Positions 52,263-59,292 of a stretch of 64,000 nt of DNA are shown piece by piece. The number at the start of each line of letters is the position of its first letter. Position 1 is the first letter of the stretch. The notes beneath the pieces were generated by a model. It searched no databases. It had not been told where the DNA came from and saw nothing but the letters and a program-made list of their open reading frames with translations. The DNA lies in assembly GCF_001449115.1 (NCBI RefSeq), contig NZ_LAIJ01000009.1, forward strand, positions 1,556,114 through 1,620,113, written 5' to 3'. The position numbers and the translations under genes are program-made. This DNA is from Occallatibacter gabretensis. Its GTDB lineage: Bacteria > Acidobacteriota > Terriglobia > Terriglobales > Acidobacteriaceae.

Positions 52263-53309
52263 GTGTCCAGCGATTCTCTTGTTCTCACCGACATCCAGCA
52301 ACTCGAACTCAGCCGTATCGCCCAGTCGCGTTCTCTGCCTGCCGGATATGTCTTCCGTGCCCGGCTTGTCCTGATGCTGGCTGAGGGCGCTTCTTACAAC
52401 ACTATTAAGCGGCATTTGAGAACCACCGCTCCGACCATCAGCCGATGGAAGCAGCGCTTCCTTGCTTCCGGGGTCGATGGGCTGGACACCAGTCATCCCG
52501 GTCAGTCGGCTTCTGTGCTCACTGCGAAGCTGCGGGCGCGGATTCTCTCGGCCACCCGCAGAAAGCCGAAGGACGGTTCCACGCACTGGAGCTGCCGCAA
52601 ACTGGCTGCTGAACTGGGCGTCAGCAAGGACGCTGTGCATCGCGTCTGGAAAGAGGCCGGTCTGAAGCCGCATCGTCTGGAGCGGTACATGGCCAGCGAC
52701 GATCCGGATTTCGAAGCCAAAGCGGCCGATATTATCGGGCTGTACCTGAATCCGCCTGAGCATGCGGCGGTTTTCTGTGTGGATGAGAAGACCGCCATTC
52801 AGGCCCTGGACCGGCTCGATCCGGTGCTGCCGCTTTCGCCCGGCCGCGCCGAGCGTCACGGCTTCGAGTACTACCGGCACGGCACGCTGTCTCTCTACGC
52901 CGCGCTGGAAACGGCCTCCGGCCGGGTGCACGGAAAGACTGCCGCGCGCCATACCAGTCAGGATTTCGTCGCTTTCCTGAAGGAAGTCGTCGCACTGTGC
53001 CCACCGCGGCAGCAGATCCATATCATCCTCGACAACCTCTCGGCTCACAAGACGGCCCTGGTGCGGGAGTTCCTGGAACAGCATCCCCACGTCCACTTCC
53101 ACTTCACGCCCACATATTCCTCGTGGCTGAATCAGGTCGAACTCTGGTTTTCCAAAATCGAACGTGAAGTCATCGCTCGCGGTGTTTTCACCTCGGTTGC
53201 GGATCTGGCCCGCAAGCTGCGCCGCTACATCAATGCCTATTCGACCAACGCCAGACCAATCCGGTGGAAGTACTCAGACCCTCTGAAACGCATCTCCGGT
53301 AACGCGTAA
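52263..53309 (+). CDS. IS630-family transposase
   Basis: A 348-residue DDE transposase. Two N-terminal helix-turn-helix regions (SYNTIKRHLRTTAPTISRWK and LAAELGVSKDAVHRVWKEAG) precede the catalytic core: D in VDEKTAIQ, D in ILDNLSAHK and E in WLNQVELWFSKIE, matching the IS630 D-D-E pattern. The start is a GTG giving MSSDSLVLTD. The frame ends at a TAA that coincides with the left end of the nested TA-bounded segment, so the original C-terminus may have been longer. It appears intact and may still be active. Confidence 0.95.
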   Translation: MSSDSLVLTDIQQLELSRIAQSRSLPAGYVFRARLVLMLAEGASYNTIKRHLRTTAPTISRWKQRFLASGVDGLDTSHPGQSASVLTAKLRARILSATRRKPKDGSTHWSCRKLAAELGVSKDAVHRVWKEAGLKPHRLERYMASDDPDFEAKAADIIGLYLNPPEHAAVFCVDEKTAIQALDRLDPVLPLSPGRAERHGFEYYRHGTLSLYAALETASGRVHGKTAARHTSQDFVAFLKEVVALCPPRQQIHIILDNLSAHKTALVREFLEQHPHVHFHFTPTYSSWLNQVELWFSKIEREVIARGVFTSVADLARKLRRYINAYSTNARPIRWKYSDPLKRISGNA

Positions 53310-53957
53310 TGGTGCAGTTTCCGGAAAGTCGGTCACTCACCCGAACCGCTGCCCGCCCAAGACTCGGCACGAATGACACCGCTGAAATAACGGAAGCGCA
53401 GTGCGAAGAGCTGACAAACGTCTAAACCAGTTCCTTCTTGCCCTTGAGTTGGAGGCGAATCGTGAAGTAAGCGATGATCATGACGAAAGGCGCAGCGACG
53501 GCAATGGTCACGACGAATCCATGGAATGTCTCCGCTCCTATTAGCCCCAGGCGCAGGGCCGAATAGAAGAGCGTCAGAGATCCACCCAACATTACTATTG
53601 CCATTCCCGCCAGAGCCGGACGGATATGTATGCGGCCTGGTTCTTTATTTGCCGCCCAGAAGAATGGCCCGGCGGCTGCAAACATCGCAATTGCCAGCAA
53701 CCCCGGTAAAAAAAGCTCACGCGGTGCCGTCTGCACTGAAAGCGCGGCGATCCCGCAGGTAAGAACAACAAGGCAGACTGCGGTCGCCATGAAGGCTCCG
53801 TACCAGCCGAGCTTTCGCGTTAGCCAAGCGTTGAAATCCTTTCGCCAGCCCATGTCCAGCCACCATCTCAAGAAACGGCGACAAGTCTACCTGATGCCGT
53901 GTAACAAAGAATTTACACCAACGGTCGCATCGTCGCGAACCGAAAACTGCACCACTA
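53307..53957. mobile_element. Possible TA-bounded mini-element nested in the IS630 right end
   Basis: The segment begins TAATGGTGCAGTTTCCGG and ends CCGAAAACTGCACCACTA, an inverted repeat matching at 16 of 18 positions, with TA at both outer edges. Removing it leaves the IS630 sequence running straight into its right terminal repeat. It holds one minus-strand membrane-protein gene and no transposase. That is compatible with a non-autonomous IS630/mariner-type element carrying a passenger, but this is an inference from ends alone. Confidence 0.5.
53422..53853 (-). CDS. Four-span membrane protein, possible passenger gene
   Basis: A 143-residue protein (start MGWRKDFNAWLTRKLG) with four membrane segments, about residues 18-38, 50-66, 80-100 and 108-130, and a basic end (RLQLKGKKELV). 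I do not recognise the family. It lies entirely inside the TA-bounded inverted repeats near the IS630 right end, antisense to the transposase. Confidence 0.65.
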   Translation of the reverse strand: MGWRKDFNAWLTRKLGWYGAFMATAVCLVVLTCGIAALSVQTAPRELFLPGLLAIAMFAAAGPFFWAANKEPGRIHIRPALAGMAIVMLGGSLTLFYSALRLGLIGAETFHGFVVTIAVAAPFVMIIAYFTIRLQLKGKKELV

Positions 53958-53990
53958 TCCGGTAATGAATTCCCTGCGACAGTCCACTAG

Positions 53991-54156
53991 ATATATGTCT
54001 TCTCGTGCCTCCTCAACTCGAACCGTCGCCACCACAATGGGCTTGTAACCGATGCCTCAGGTCCACAACGTAATGCATGTCCCGGTGCACTCATACTGTC
54101 TGGATGACATGCGATTTTTGTGGAAGAACTTTAAGAGTGGAAGAACAGGCGGCGGA
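53991..54156. other. Intergenic stretch right of the IS element
   Basis: No gene is visible between the IS630 right end and the two composite repeats. The stretch to the diguanylate cyclase start (54607) otherwise contains only those repeats and about 120 bases of leader sequence. Confidence 0.6.
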
Positions 54157-54305
54157 GGTATCCCATTCTAGGCGCAAAAAGACGCGCCTAGAATGGGGCA
54201 CCCGGATGTTGTAGTGGAATGGATGAAGGGCAACGGCAAAAGCAACCGCAGCTCCTTCGACTCGCCGGTCACGTGATACGTGACCGGGTTCGCTCAGGAT
54301 GACAC
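54157..54305 (-). repeat. Composite two-hairpin intergenic repeat, copy 3
   Basis: Read on the minus strand it begins GTGTCATCCTGAGCGAAC. Next come a stem CCGGTCACGT / ACGTGACCGG, GAAGGAGCTGCGG, and GGGTGCCCC with a stem CATTCTAGGCGC / GCGCCTAGAATG, then GGGATACC. Box order is the same as copies 1 and 2, but both stems differ. Confidence 0.85.
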
Positions 54306-54331
54306 GGTGTGGTGGGAGTCCAGACTGTAGA

Positions 54332-54483
54332 GGTATCCCAGGTCCCAACATCAGGGACCTGGGGCACCCAGCGAGTTGGCAGGTCGACGAAGAACAAAAG
54401 CAGGTCCTTCGGCTCACCACCCCCAAACTCTGCCCCAAATTGCAAAGACCGCTCTTTAGTGCCCCGTTCGCTCAGGATGACAC
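54332..54483 (-). repeat. Composite two-hairpin intergenic repeat, copy 4
   Basis: Read on the minus strand: GTGTCATCCTGAGCGAAC, a variable section with AAAGA / TCTTT, GAAGGACCTGCTTTTG, then GGGTGCCCC with CAGGTCCC / GGGACCTG and GGGATACC. It lies 26 bp from copy 3 in the same orientation, forming a tandem pair. Confidence 0.85.
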
Positions 54484-54606
54484 CGCCTTTTTTGAGATTG
54501 AGATCGAGCGGGCGCGCGCTGCAACCAACCTGTAATCGAGTCACTGTAGAATGGGCTTAGAGTGGCTTAGTTCGGTTGAAAGTCTCTCCCTGTACCGAAA
54601 CGCCCT

Positions 54607-56205
54607 ATGATTCAAGCCCTTGCGCTTCCGCGTCCACTTGTCCGGATGCAATTCCGGAGCGTTGTTGTATGGGCCATCTGCGGGATTTTCGCACTCCATT
54701 TTCTATTGATTGTGTTCTCGCTGGCGCATGCGGGGCCGGTTTCCCGTTCCTGTACCGGGGCGATTGCGGCGCTTGCCTCGATCAGTCTCCTGGCGCGGCT
54801 GAGGCTGCTGCCGGTGCGGGAGCGCGCGACGTGGTTCTGGGCCGCGCTGGGCATGTTGCTCTGGGCTGTTGCGCATGTAGTGGAGATCTTTCTGATTGCG
54901 CCTGCCGGAACTGCCGGGGCGAGCAATCTCTCGGTCGATGCTTCGGATTTTATCTACGTTGCCGCGATCTTTCCTCTACTGATGGCCTTCTCGACGACGC
55001 GCGAGCTGCAATCGCAGCGGGTGGTTTTTTTCTTTAACTGCGCGCAGGTCCTGCTGGCCTGCTTTTTGACCTATGTGCTGCTATACCGCATGGCGCTGGC
55101 GCCAACGGTGGCAGAAACAGTGATGGGCAAGGTGTACGGCGTGGCGTGTGTGCTGCTGGCCGTGATGTCTGTGATGCGGAGCTTTACCTGGGCTACGCAG
55201 GAGGAGCGCCAGTGCTTTCACCTGATCAGCATCTTTCTGTGGACTTACCTGCCGATTGAGCTGGGAATGGACTACCTGACGCAGTATCGCGGACTGCAGG
55301 CGGGGACGGTGCTGGACCTGGCGTGGAATATTCCGTTTGCGGTGACGGGATGGAAGGCGCTGACGCTGCCGCTGCCGGAATTTGATGTGATGGAGCGGGA
55401 TTCCGCCGGGCGGTCAGAGCTGCAGCACGAGGTGAGCAGGGGACGGCTGCTGGTGGAGTGCCTGTGCCCGCTGTTGATGAACGCGGGAATCTTTGCGCTG
55501 GCGGCTGCGGTGATGCGGCAGCACATGCTGCTGGGGATTGGCTCGCTGCTTGTGTTGCTGGTGATCCAGGGAGCACAGGCGGCGGTGATCCAGATGAATT
55601 ATCTTGCAGGACGCGAGCTGTTGCTGGAGCGCGAGCAGGCCCTGCGGGTGGCGAATGAAACACTGGCGGACCTGGCGCTGATGGATCCGTTGACGGGGAT
55701 TGCCAACCGGAGGCGATTTACCTCGGCGCTGGAGGCGGCGTGGCGGCTGGCGGTGCGCGAAGGCCGCACGATTTCTCTGCTGGCGATGGATGTGGATTTC
55801 TTTAAAGGGGTGAATGACCATCATGGGCACCCGTATGGCGATTCATGCCTGATTCATATTGCGCGCGTGCTTGGGAAGCAGGCGCAACGGGCGGGCGACC
55901 TGGTGGCGCGCGTGGGCGGCGAGGAGTTCATGCTGCTTTTGCCGGAGACGGATGGGGCGGGAGTGGCTATTGTGGCCGAGAGTATTCACAGAGCGGTTGA
56001 CGAGCTGGCGCTTGAGAATCATGCTTCGCCGTTTCAACGCATCCTGACTGTGAGCATTGGCGTTGTTTCATGCGGGCAGTGCGCGCCTGGGCCAGGGGAA
56101 GCGAGTTCGATTACGCCTCGGAGGCTGATTGAGGCTGTGGACAAGGCGCTGTACCAGGCGAAGGCAGAGGGGCGGAATCGTACGGTTGCGGCGACTATGG
56201 GGTGA
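54607..56205 (+). CDS. Membrane-bound diguanylate cyclase (GGDEF)
   Basis: A 532-residue protein. The N-terminal 330 residues hold about nine or ten membrane spans, an unassigned sensory region. A short helix linker (LLEREQALRVANETLADLAL) leads to a GGDEF domain starting DPLTGIANRRRF. The active-site motif is GGEEF at residues 437-441, which is catalytically competent. An RxxD inhibitory site is not evident before it. It makes cyclic di-GMP at the inner membrane in response to an unknown signal. Confidence 0.93.
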   Translation: MIQALALPRPLVRMQFRSVVVWAICGIFALHFLLIVFSLAHAGPVSRSCTGAIAALASISLLARLRLLPVRERATWFWAALGMLLWAVAHVVEIFLIAPAGTAGASNLSVDASDFIYVAAIFPLLMAFSTTRELQSQRVVFFFNCAQVLLACFLTYVLLYRMALAPTVAETVMGKVYGVACVLLAVMSVMRSFTWATQEERQCFHLISIFLWTYLPIELGMDYLTQYRGLQAGTVLDLAWNIPFAVTGWKALTLPLPEFDVMERDSAGRSELQHEVSRGRLLVECLCPLLMNAGIFALAAAVMRQHMLLGIGSLLVLLVIQGAQAAVIQMNYLAGRELLLEREQALRVANETLADLALMDPLTGIANRRRFTSALEAAWRLAVREGRTISLLAMDVDFFKGVNDHHGHPYGDSCLIHIARVLGKQAQRAGDLVARVGGEEFMLLLPETDGAGVAIVAESIHRAVDELALENHASPFQRILTVSIGVVSCGQCAPGPGEASSITPRRLIEAVDKALYQAKAEGRNRTVAATMG

Positions 56206-56226
56206 GCGAGGGGTTTCGCAGAAGGC

Positions 56227-56288
56227 TTCCCTCAGGGGCTAGAGCCCGGATGCTTTTGTGCCCTCTATCGGCACGGCTGAAGCCGTGC
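56227..56288 (-). repeat. Dispersed two-stem repeat, type B, copy 2
   Basis: Read on the minus strand: GCACGGCTTCAGCCGTGC hairpin, an A-rich spacer, then GGGCTCTAGCCCCTGAGGG. It has the same order as 14181-14240, and paired substitutions preserve the first stem. It lies between the diguanylate cyclase and der. Confidence 0.78.
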
Positions 56289-56394
56289 TCTTTCAAAACA
56301 ATTCAGTTTGCGAGATTGCTCGTTGGATAATGGATAGATATGTACGCCGTCTTTCCCGTCCTTGTGTGCGGACGAGCGGCATGAGGAGATTTTC

Positions 56395-57909
56395 GTGCCA
56401 AGTTATCGCAGATCCGTGATTCCAGCCAGCGCTGACGCGCAGGGGCTTCCGCTGGTGGCCATTGTGGGACGGCCCAATGTGGGCAAATCCACGTTATTTA
56501 ATCGTCTGACGAAGACGCGGCGCTCGATTGTGGGCGACGAGCCGGGGATTACGCGCGACCGCATCTATGGCGAGTACGAGTGGGCCGGGCGGCGGTTCCG
56601 GGTGGTGGATACGGGCGGAATTGTGCCGGATGATCCGGCGCTGATTCCTGCGGAGATTTACAACCAGGCGAAGGTGGCGCTCCAAGAGGCAGACGCGCTG
56701 GTGATGGTGGTGGATGTGCGGACGGAGCTGGCGAGTCCGGACTATGACCTGGTGCGGTTGCTGACGCGGAGCCGGAAGCCGGTGTTTCTGGCGGTGAACA
56801 AGGTAGAGGGCGACGCGATGGAGTCAGTGGCGGAGAACTTCCGCCAACTTGGCATCAAGGAGGTGTACCCGATCAGCTCGGAACACGGGCTTGGGATTGG
56901 AGAGCTGCTGGATGCGCTGGCGGCGGTGCTGCCGGAGCGTGAGGAGACGGTTCCCGAGACGGACGAAGTTGAGGCGGACGAAGAGGCTGAAGTCGAAACG
57001 GATAAGGATGCCGCGGCGGAAGAGGTGGACGGCGATGAGAAGGTGCATCGCACGCATGGTGAGTATGAGCAGCATGAGACTTCAATTGCGATTATCGGGA
57101 AGCCCAATGTGGGCAAGTCGACGCTGCTGAATGCGCTGACGGGGACAACGCGGGCGATTGTTTCGCCGATTGCGGGAACGACGCGCGATGCGGTGGATGA
57201 GGTGGTGGAGTTTGAGGGACAGACGCTGCGGTTTGTGGACACGGCGGGAATTCGGCGCAAGGGCAAGACGCACCTGATGGCGGAGAAGCTGAGCGTGGTG
57301 ATGGCTCGGCGGCATCTGGAGGCTGCGGATGTGGCGCTGCTGGTGATTGACGCGACCGAGGGCGTGACGGCGAGCGATGCGACGATTGGCGGCTACGCGC
57401 ATGAGAGCGGACGAAGCGTCATCATCATTGTGAACAAATGGGATGCGGTGACGACGGGACGCACGGATGGGAAGCCGCCGGCGGATCGCGAGATCTTTGA
57501 GAAGCAGACGCGGAATGTGCTGAAGTACCTGAGTTATGCGCCGCTGATTTTTATTTCCGCGCTGGAAGCGACGAACCGGGAATCGAAGAGCCTGGCCCGC
57601 GTGCTGCATGAAGTGATTCGTGTGGCCGCCGAGCGGCGCAAGCGCGTGACGACAGGGCAGATGAACAAGTTTGTGCAGAAGGTGGATTTTCAGCGCGCGC
57701 CAGTGCCGATGTCGAAACGGATACGGATTTTTTATATGACGCAGGCGGCGGTGGCTCCGCCGACGTTTGTGCTGTTCACGGACCGCGATATAAAGCTGCA
57801 CTTTGCGTTTGAGCGGTTTCTGGAGAATCAGATTCGGGCTGCGTTTGGGTTTGAGGGGACGCCGATCTGGTTCAAGGTGAAGGCGCGGAATGAGAAGAAG
57901 GACGACTAG
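56395..57909 (+). CDS. der: Ribosome-assembly GTPase Der (EngA)
   Basis: A 504-residue double-domain GTPase needed for 50S ribosome maturation. G1 motifs are GRPNVGKST (from residue 25) and GKPNVGKST (from residue 235); DTGG and DTAG, NKVE and NKWD are present, and a C-terminal KH-like domain ends FKVKARNEKKDD. The GTG start follows a GAGGAG site; a TTG eleven codons earlier is less likely. The linker between the G domains is unusually long and acidic (about residues 185-228, rich in Glu/Asp). Confidence 0.95.
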   Translation: MPSYRRSVIPASADAQGLPLVAIVGRPNVGKSTLFNRLTKTRRSIVGDEPGITRDRIYGEYEWAGRRFRVVDTGGIVPDDPALIPAEIYNQAKVALQEADALVMVVDVRTELASPDYDLVRLLTRSRKPVFLAVNKVEGDAMESVAENFRQLGIKEVYPISSEHGLGIGELLDALAAVLPEREETVPETDEVEADEEAEVETDKDAAAEEVDGDEKVHRTHGEYEQHETSIAIIGKPNVGKSTLLNALTGTTRAIVSPIAGTTRDAVDEVVEFEGQTLRFVDTAGIRRKGKTHLMAEKLSVVMARRHLEAADVALLVIDATEGVTASDATIGGYAHESGRSVIIIVNKWDAVTTGRTDGKPPADREIFEKQTRNVLKYLSYAPLIFISALEATNRESKSLARVLHEVIRVAAERRKRVTTGQMNKFVQKVDFQRAPVPMSKRIRIFYMTQAAVAPPTFVLFTDRDIKLHFAFERFLENQIRAAFGFEGTPIWFKVKARNEKKDD

Positions 57910-57945
57910 ATAGGTACCGAGGGAACAAGGCACCAAAACACCCGT

Positions 57946-58024
57946 AAAAGCAAAATCGGGTCCTTCGACTCACAACCCCCAGGCTGAAGAAAACGCCTGG
58001 GGCCCCGTTCGCTCAGGATGACAC
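57946..58024 (-). repeat. Left-half composite repeat (partial)
   Basis: Read on the minus strand: GTGTCATCCTGAGCGAACG, stem CCCCAGGC / GCCTGGGG, then GAGTCGAAGGACCC and a TTTTGCTTTT tail. The second hairpin is absent. It lies between the converging der and AhpD-like genes. Confidence 0.82.
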
Positions 58025-58048
58025 GGTTGTGTGGTGGGTCAGCGCACT

Positions 58049-58621
58049 TCAACTTGCGACGGCTTCTTCTACGGGGTGCTTGACGGAGGGGGCGCGGTAG
58101 CCTTCTTCGGCTAGATGCTTGCCCATTTGCGCGTACATCTCAGAGTTGTCTGGCTGCCAGGTGCCGAGGCCGTCGACGTAGCGGTTGAACATGCTGAAGG
58201 CTGCGGCGATTAGGACGGTGTCGTGGATTTCGAGGTCGGTTGCGCCTTCGCGGCGGGCGGCTTCGACATCGGCCGAGGTGACTAGCTTGCCGTCCTGGCG
58301 GACTTTGCCGGCAATGTTTAAAAGAGCTTTGAGCTTGGGACTGATTTCTGCACTGGTGAAATCTGTTTTTACCTGCTTGACTAGGGTGTCGTCTCCGCCT
58401 AGATGAGCGGTGGCGGCGGCTCCGTGGCTTAGGGCGCAGAACTTTGTGTTGTTGCCGGCGGAGACATGGGTGGCGATGAGCTCGCGTTCGGCGGGGGCGA
58501 GGGAGTTGGGCTCGTGCAGGAGGATGTGGGCGAGTTCGCGCATGGGCTTTGCGGTTTCGGGGCGGTAGGTGAAGCCGGCGCTGATGCCGGGATAGCCTTC
58601 GGGCAGTTCGATGTGCGGCAT
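58049..58621 (-). CDS. Carboxymuconolactone decarboxylase-like (AhpD-fold) protein, single-Cys
   Basis: A 190-residue AhpD-fold protein. The region that in AhpD carries CxxC-xxx-H reads GNNTKFCALSHG, so only the resolving-position Cys and the His remain. Otherwise it follows the peroxidase-related subgroup (PAERELIATHVSAG, KALLNIAGKVRQDG, DLEIHDTVLIAAAFSMFNRYVDGLGT). It is the second member of a tandem pair with 58666-59253, and the two share the sequence before their start codons (CTCTGGAGTT ribosome site). Without the first Cys, a thiol peroxidase role is doubtful. Confidence 0.9.
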   Translation of the reverse strand: MPHIELPEGYPGISAGFTYRPETAKPMRELAHILLHEPNSLAPAERELIATHVSAGNNTKFCALSHGAAATAHLGGDDTLVKQVKTDFTSAEISPKLKALLNIAGKVRQDGKLVTSADVEAARREGATDLEIHDTVLIAAAFSMFNRYVDGLGTWQPDNSEMYAQMGKHLAEEGYRAPSVKHPVEEAVAS

Positions 58622-58665
58622 GGGGTAACTCCAGAGATCAGGGTTCAGGGATCAGCAAGTGCGGA

Positions 58666-59253
58666 TTAGCTATGAGCTGCCGCTGCATGGTTGGCGAGGT
58701 ACTCTTCGCTGACGGTGACGTAGCCGTCTCGGGCGACGCGGCGGCCGCGGTCGCGATAGAGGGCTTCGTCGTCGGGCTGATGGGTGCCGAGGCCGTCGAC
58801 GTAGCGGTTGTACATGCAGAAGGCTGCGGCGATAAGCACGGTGTCGTGGATTTCGATGTCGGTTGCGCCTTCGTGGCGGGCGGTTTCAACGTCGGCTGAG
58901 GTGACGAGCTTGCCGTCCTGCTGGACTTTGCCGGCAATGTTGAGGAGGGCTTTCAGCTTGGGGCTGATTTCGGCCTGGGTGAAGTCGGTCTTGACTTGCT
59001 TGACGATGGCTTCGCTGGCTGCGGTTCCGCCGAGGTGCGCGGCGGCGATGGCGCCGTGGATGCTGTGGCAGTAATGCGTGCAGTTGCGGCTGGAGACGTA
59101 GGTGGCGATGAGCTCGCGGTCGCCTTTGGAGAGTGAGTTGGGGCCGGTGAGAAGGATTTCGACGATCTGGTTGAGGGGGCGCGCGGTTTCAGGCCGGAAG
59201 GCCATGGCGCCGCGGATGCCGGGAAGATCAGCGGGAAGCGGAATGTGAGGCAT
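58666..59253 (-). CDS. Carboxymuconolactone decarboxylase-like (AhpD-fold) protein, CxxxC form
   Basis: A 195-residue paralogue of the next gene downstream. Its active-site region is RNCTHYCHSIHG: two cysteines spaced CxxxC, not the usual CxxC, with the conserved His four residues after the second. The remaining blocks match the paralogue (RELIATYVSSRN, KALLNIAGKVQQDG, EIHDTVLIAAAFCMYNRYVDG). It probably has a redox role in hydroperoxide handling, but the altered spacing makes this uncertain. A GGAG ribosome site precedes the ATG. Confidence 0.9.
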   Translation of the reverse strand: MPHIPLPADLPGIRGAMAFRPETARPLNQIVEILLTGPNSLSKGDRELIATYVSSRNCTHYCHSIHGAIAAAHLGGTAASEAIVKQVKTDFTQAEISPKLKALLNIAGKVQQDGKLVTSADVETARHEGATDIEIHDTVLIAAAFCMYNRYVDGLGTHQPDDEALYRDRGRRVARDGYVTVSEEYLANHAAAAHS

Positions 59254-59261
59254 GGGAACTC

Positions 59262-59292
59262 CAGAGATCAGAGATCAGGTTTCAGAGATCAG
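59262..59292. repeat. GATCAG short tandem repeat
   Basis: CAGAGATCAGAGATCAGG and TTTCAGAGATCAG follow one another. The TGA stop codon of the permease gene lies inside the repeat. A related run is at 58632-58655, ahead of the other AhpD-like gene. Confidence 0.65.

Larger units (their letters stand above)
52209..53990 (+). mobile_element. IS630-family insertion sequence (interrupted at its right end)
   Basis: Inverted ends of 29 bases frame the element. The left end begins CTAGTGGCCTGTCGCAGAG at 52209 and ends CATTAC; the right end (53962-53990) is its reverse complement at 24 of 29 positions. Both ends include the TA dinucleotide expected for IS630/Tc1-mariner insertion. The transposase gene fills the left part. 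About 650 bp between the transposase stop and the right end look like a later insertion with its own TA-bounded inverted repeats. Confidence 0.8.
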
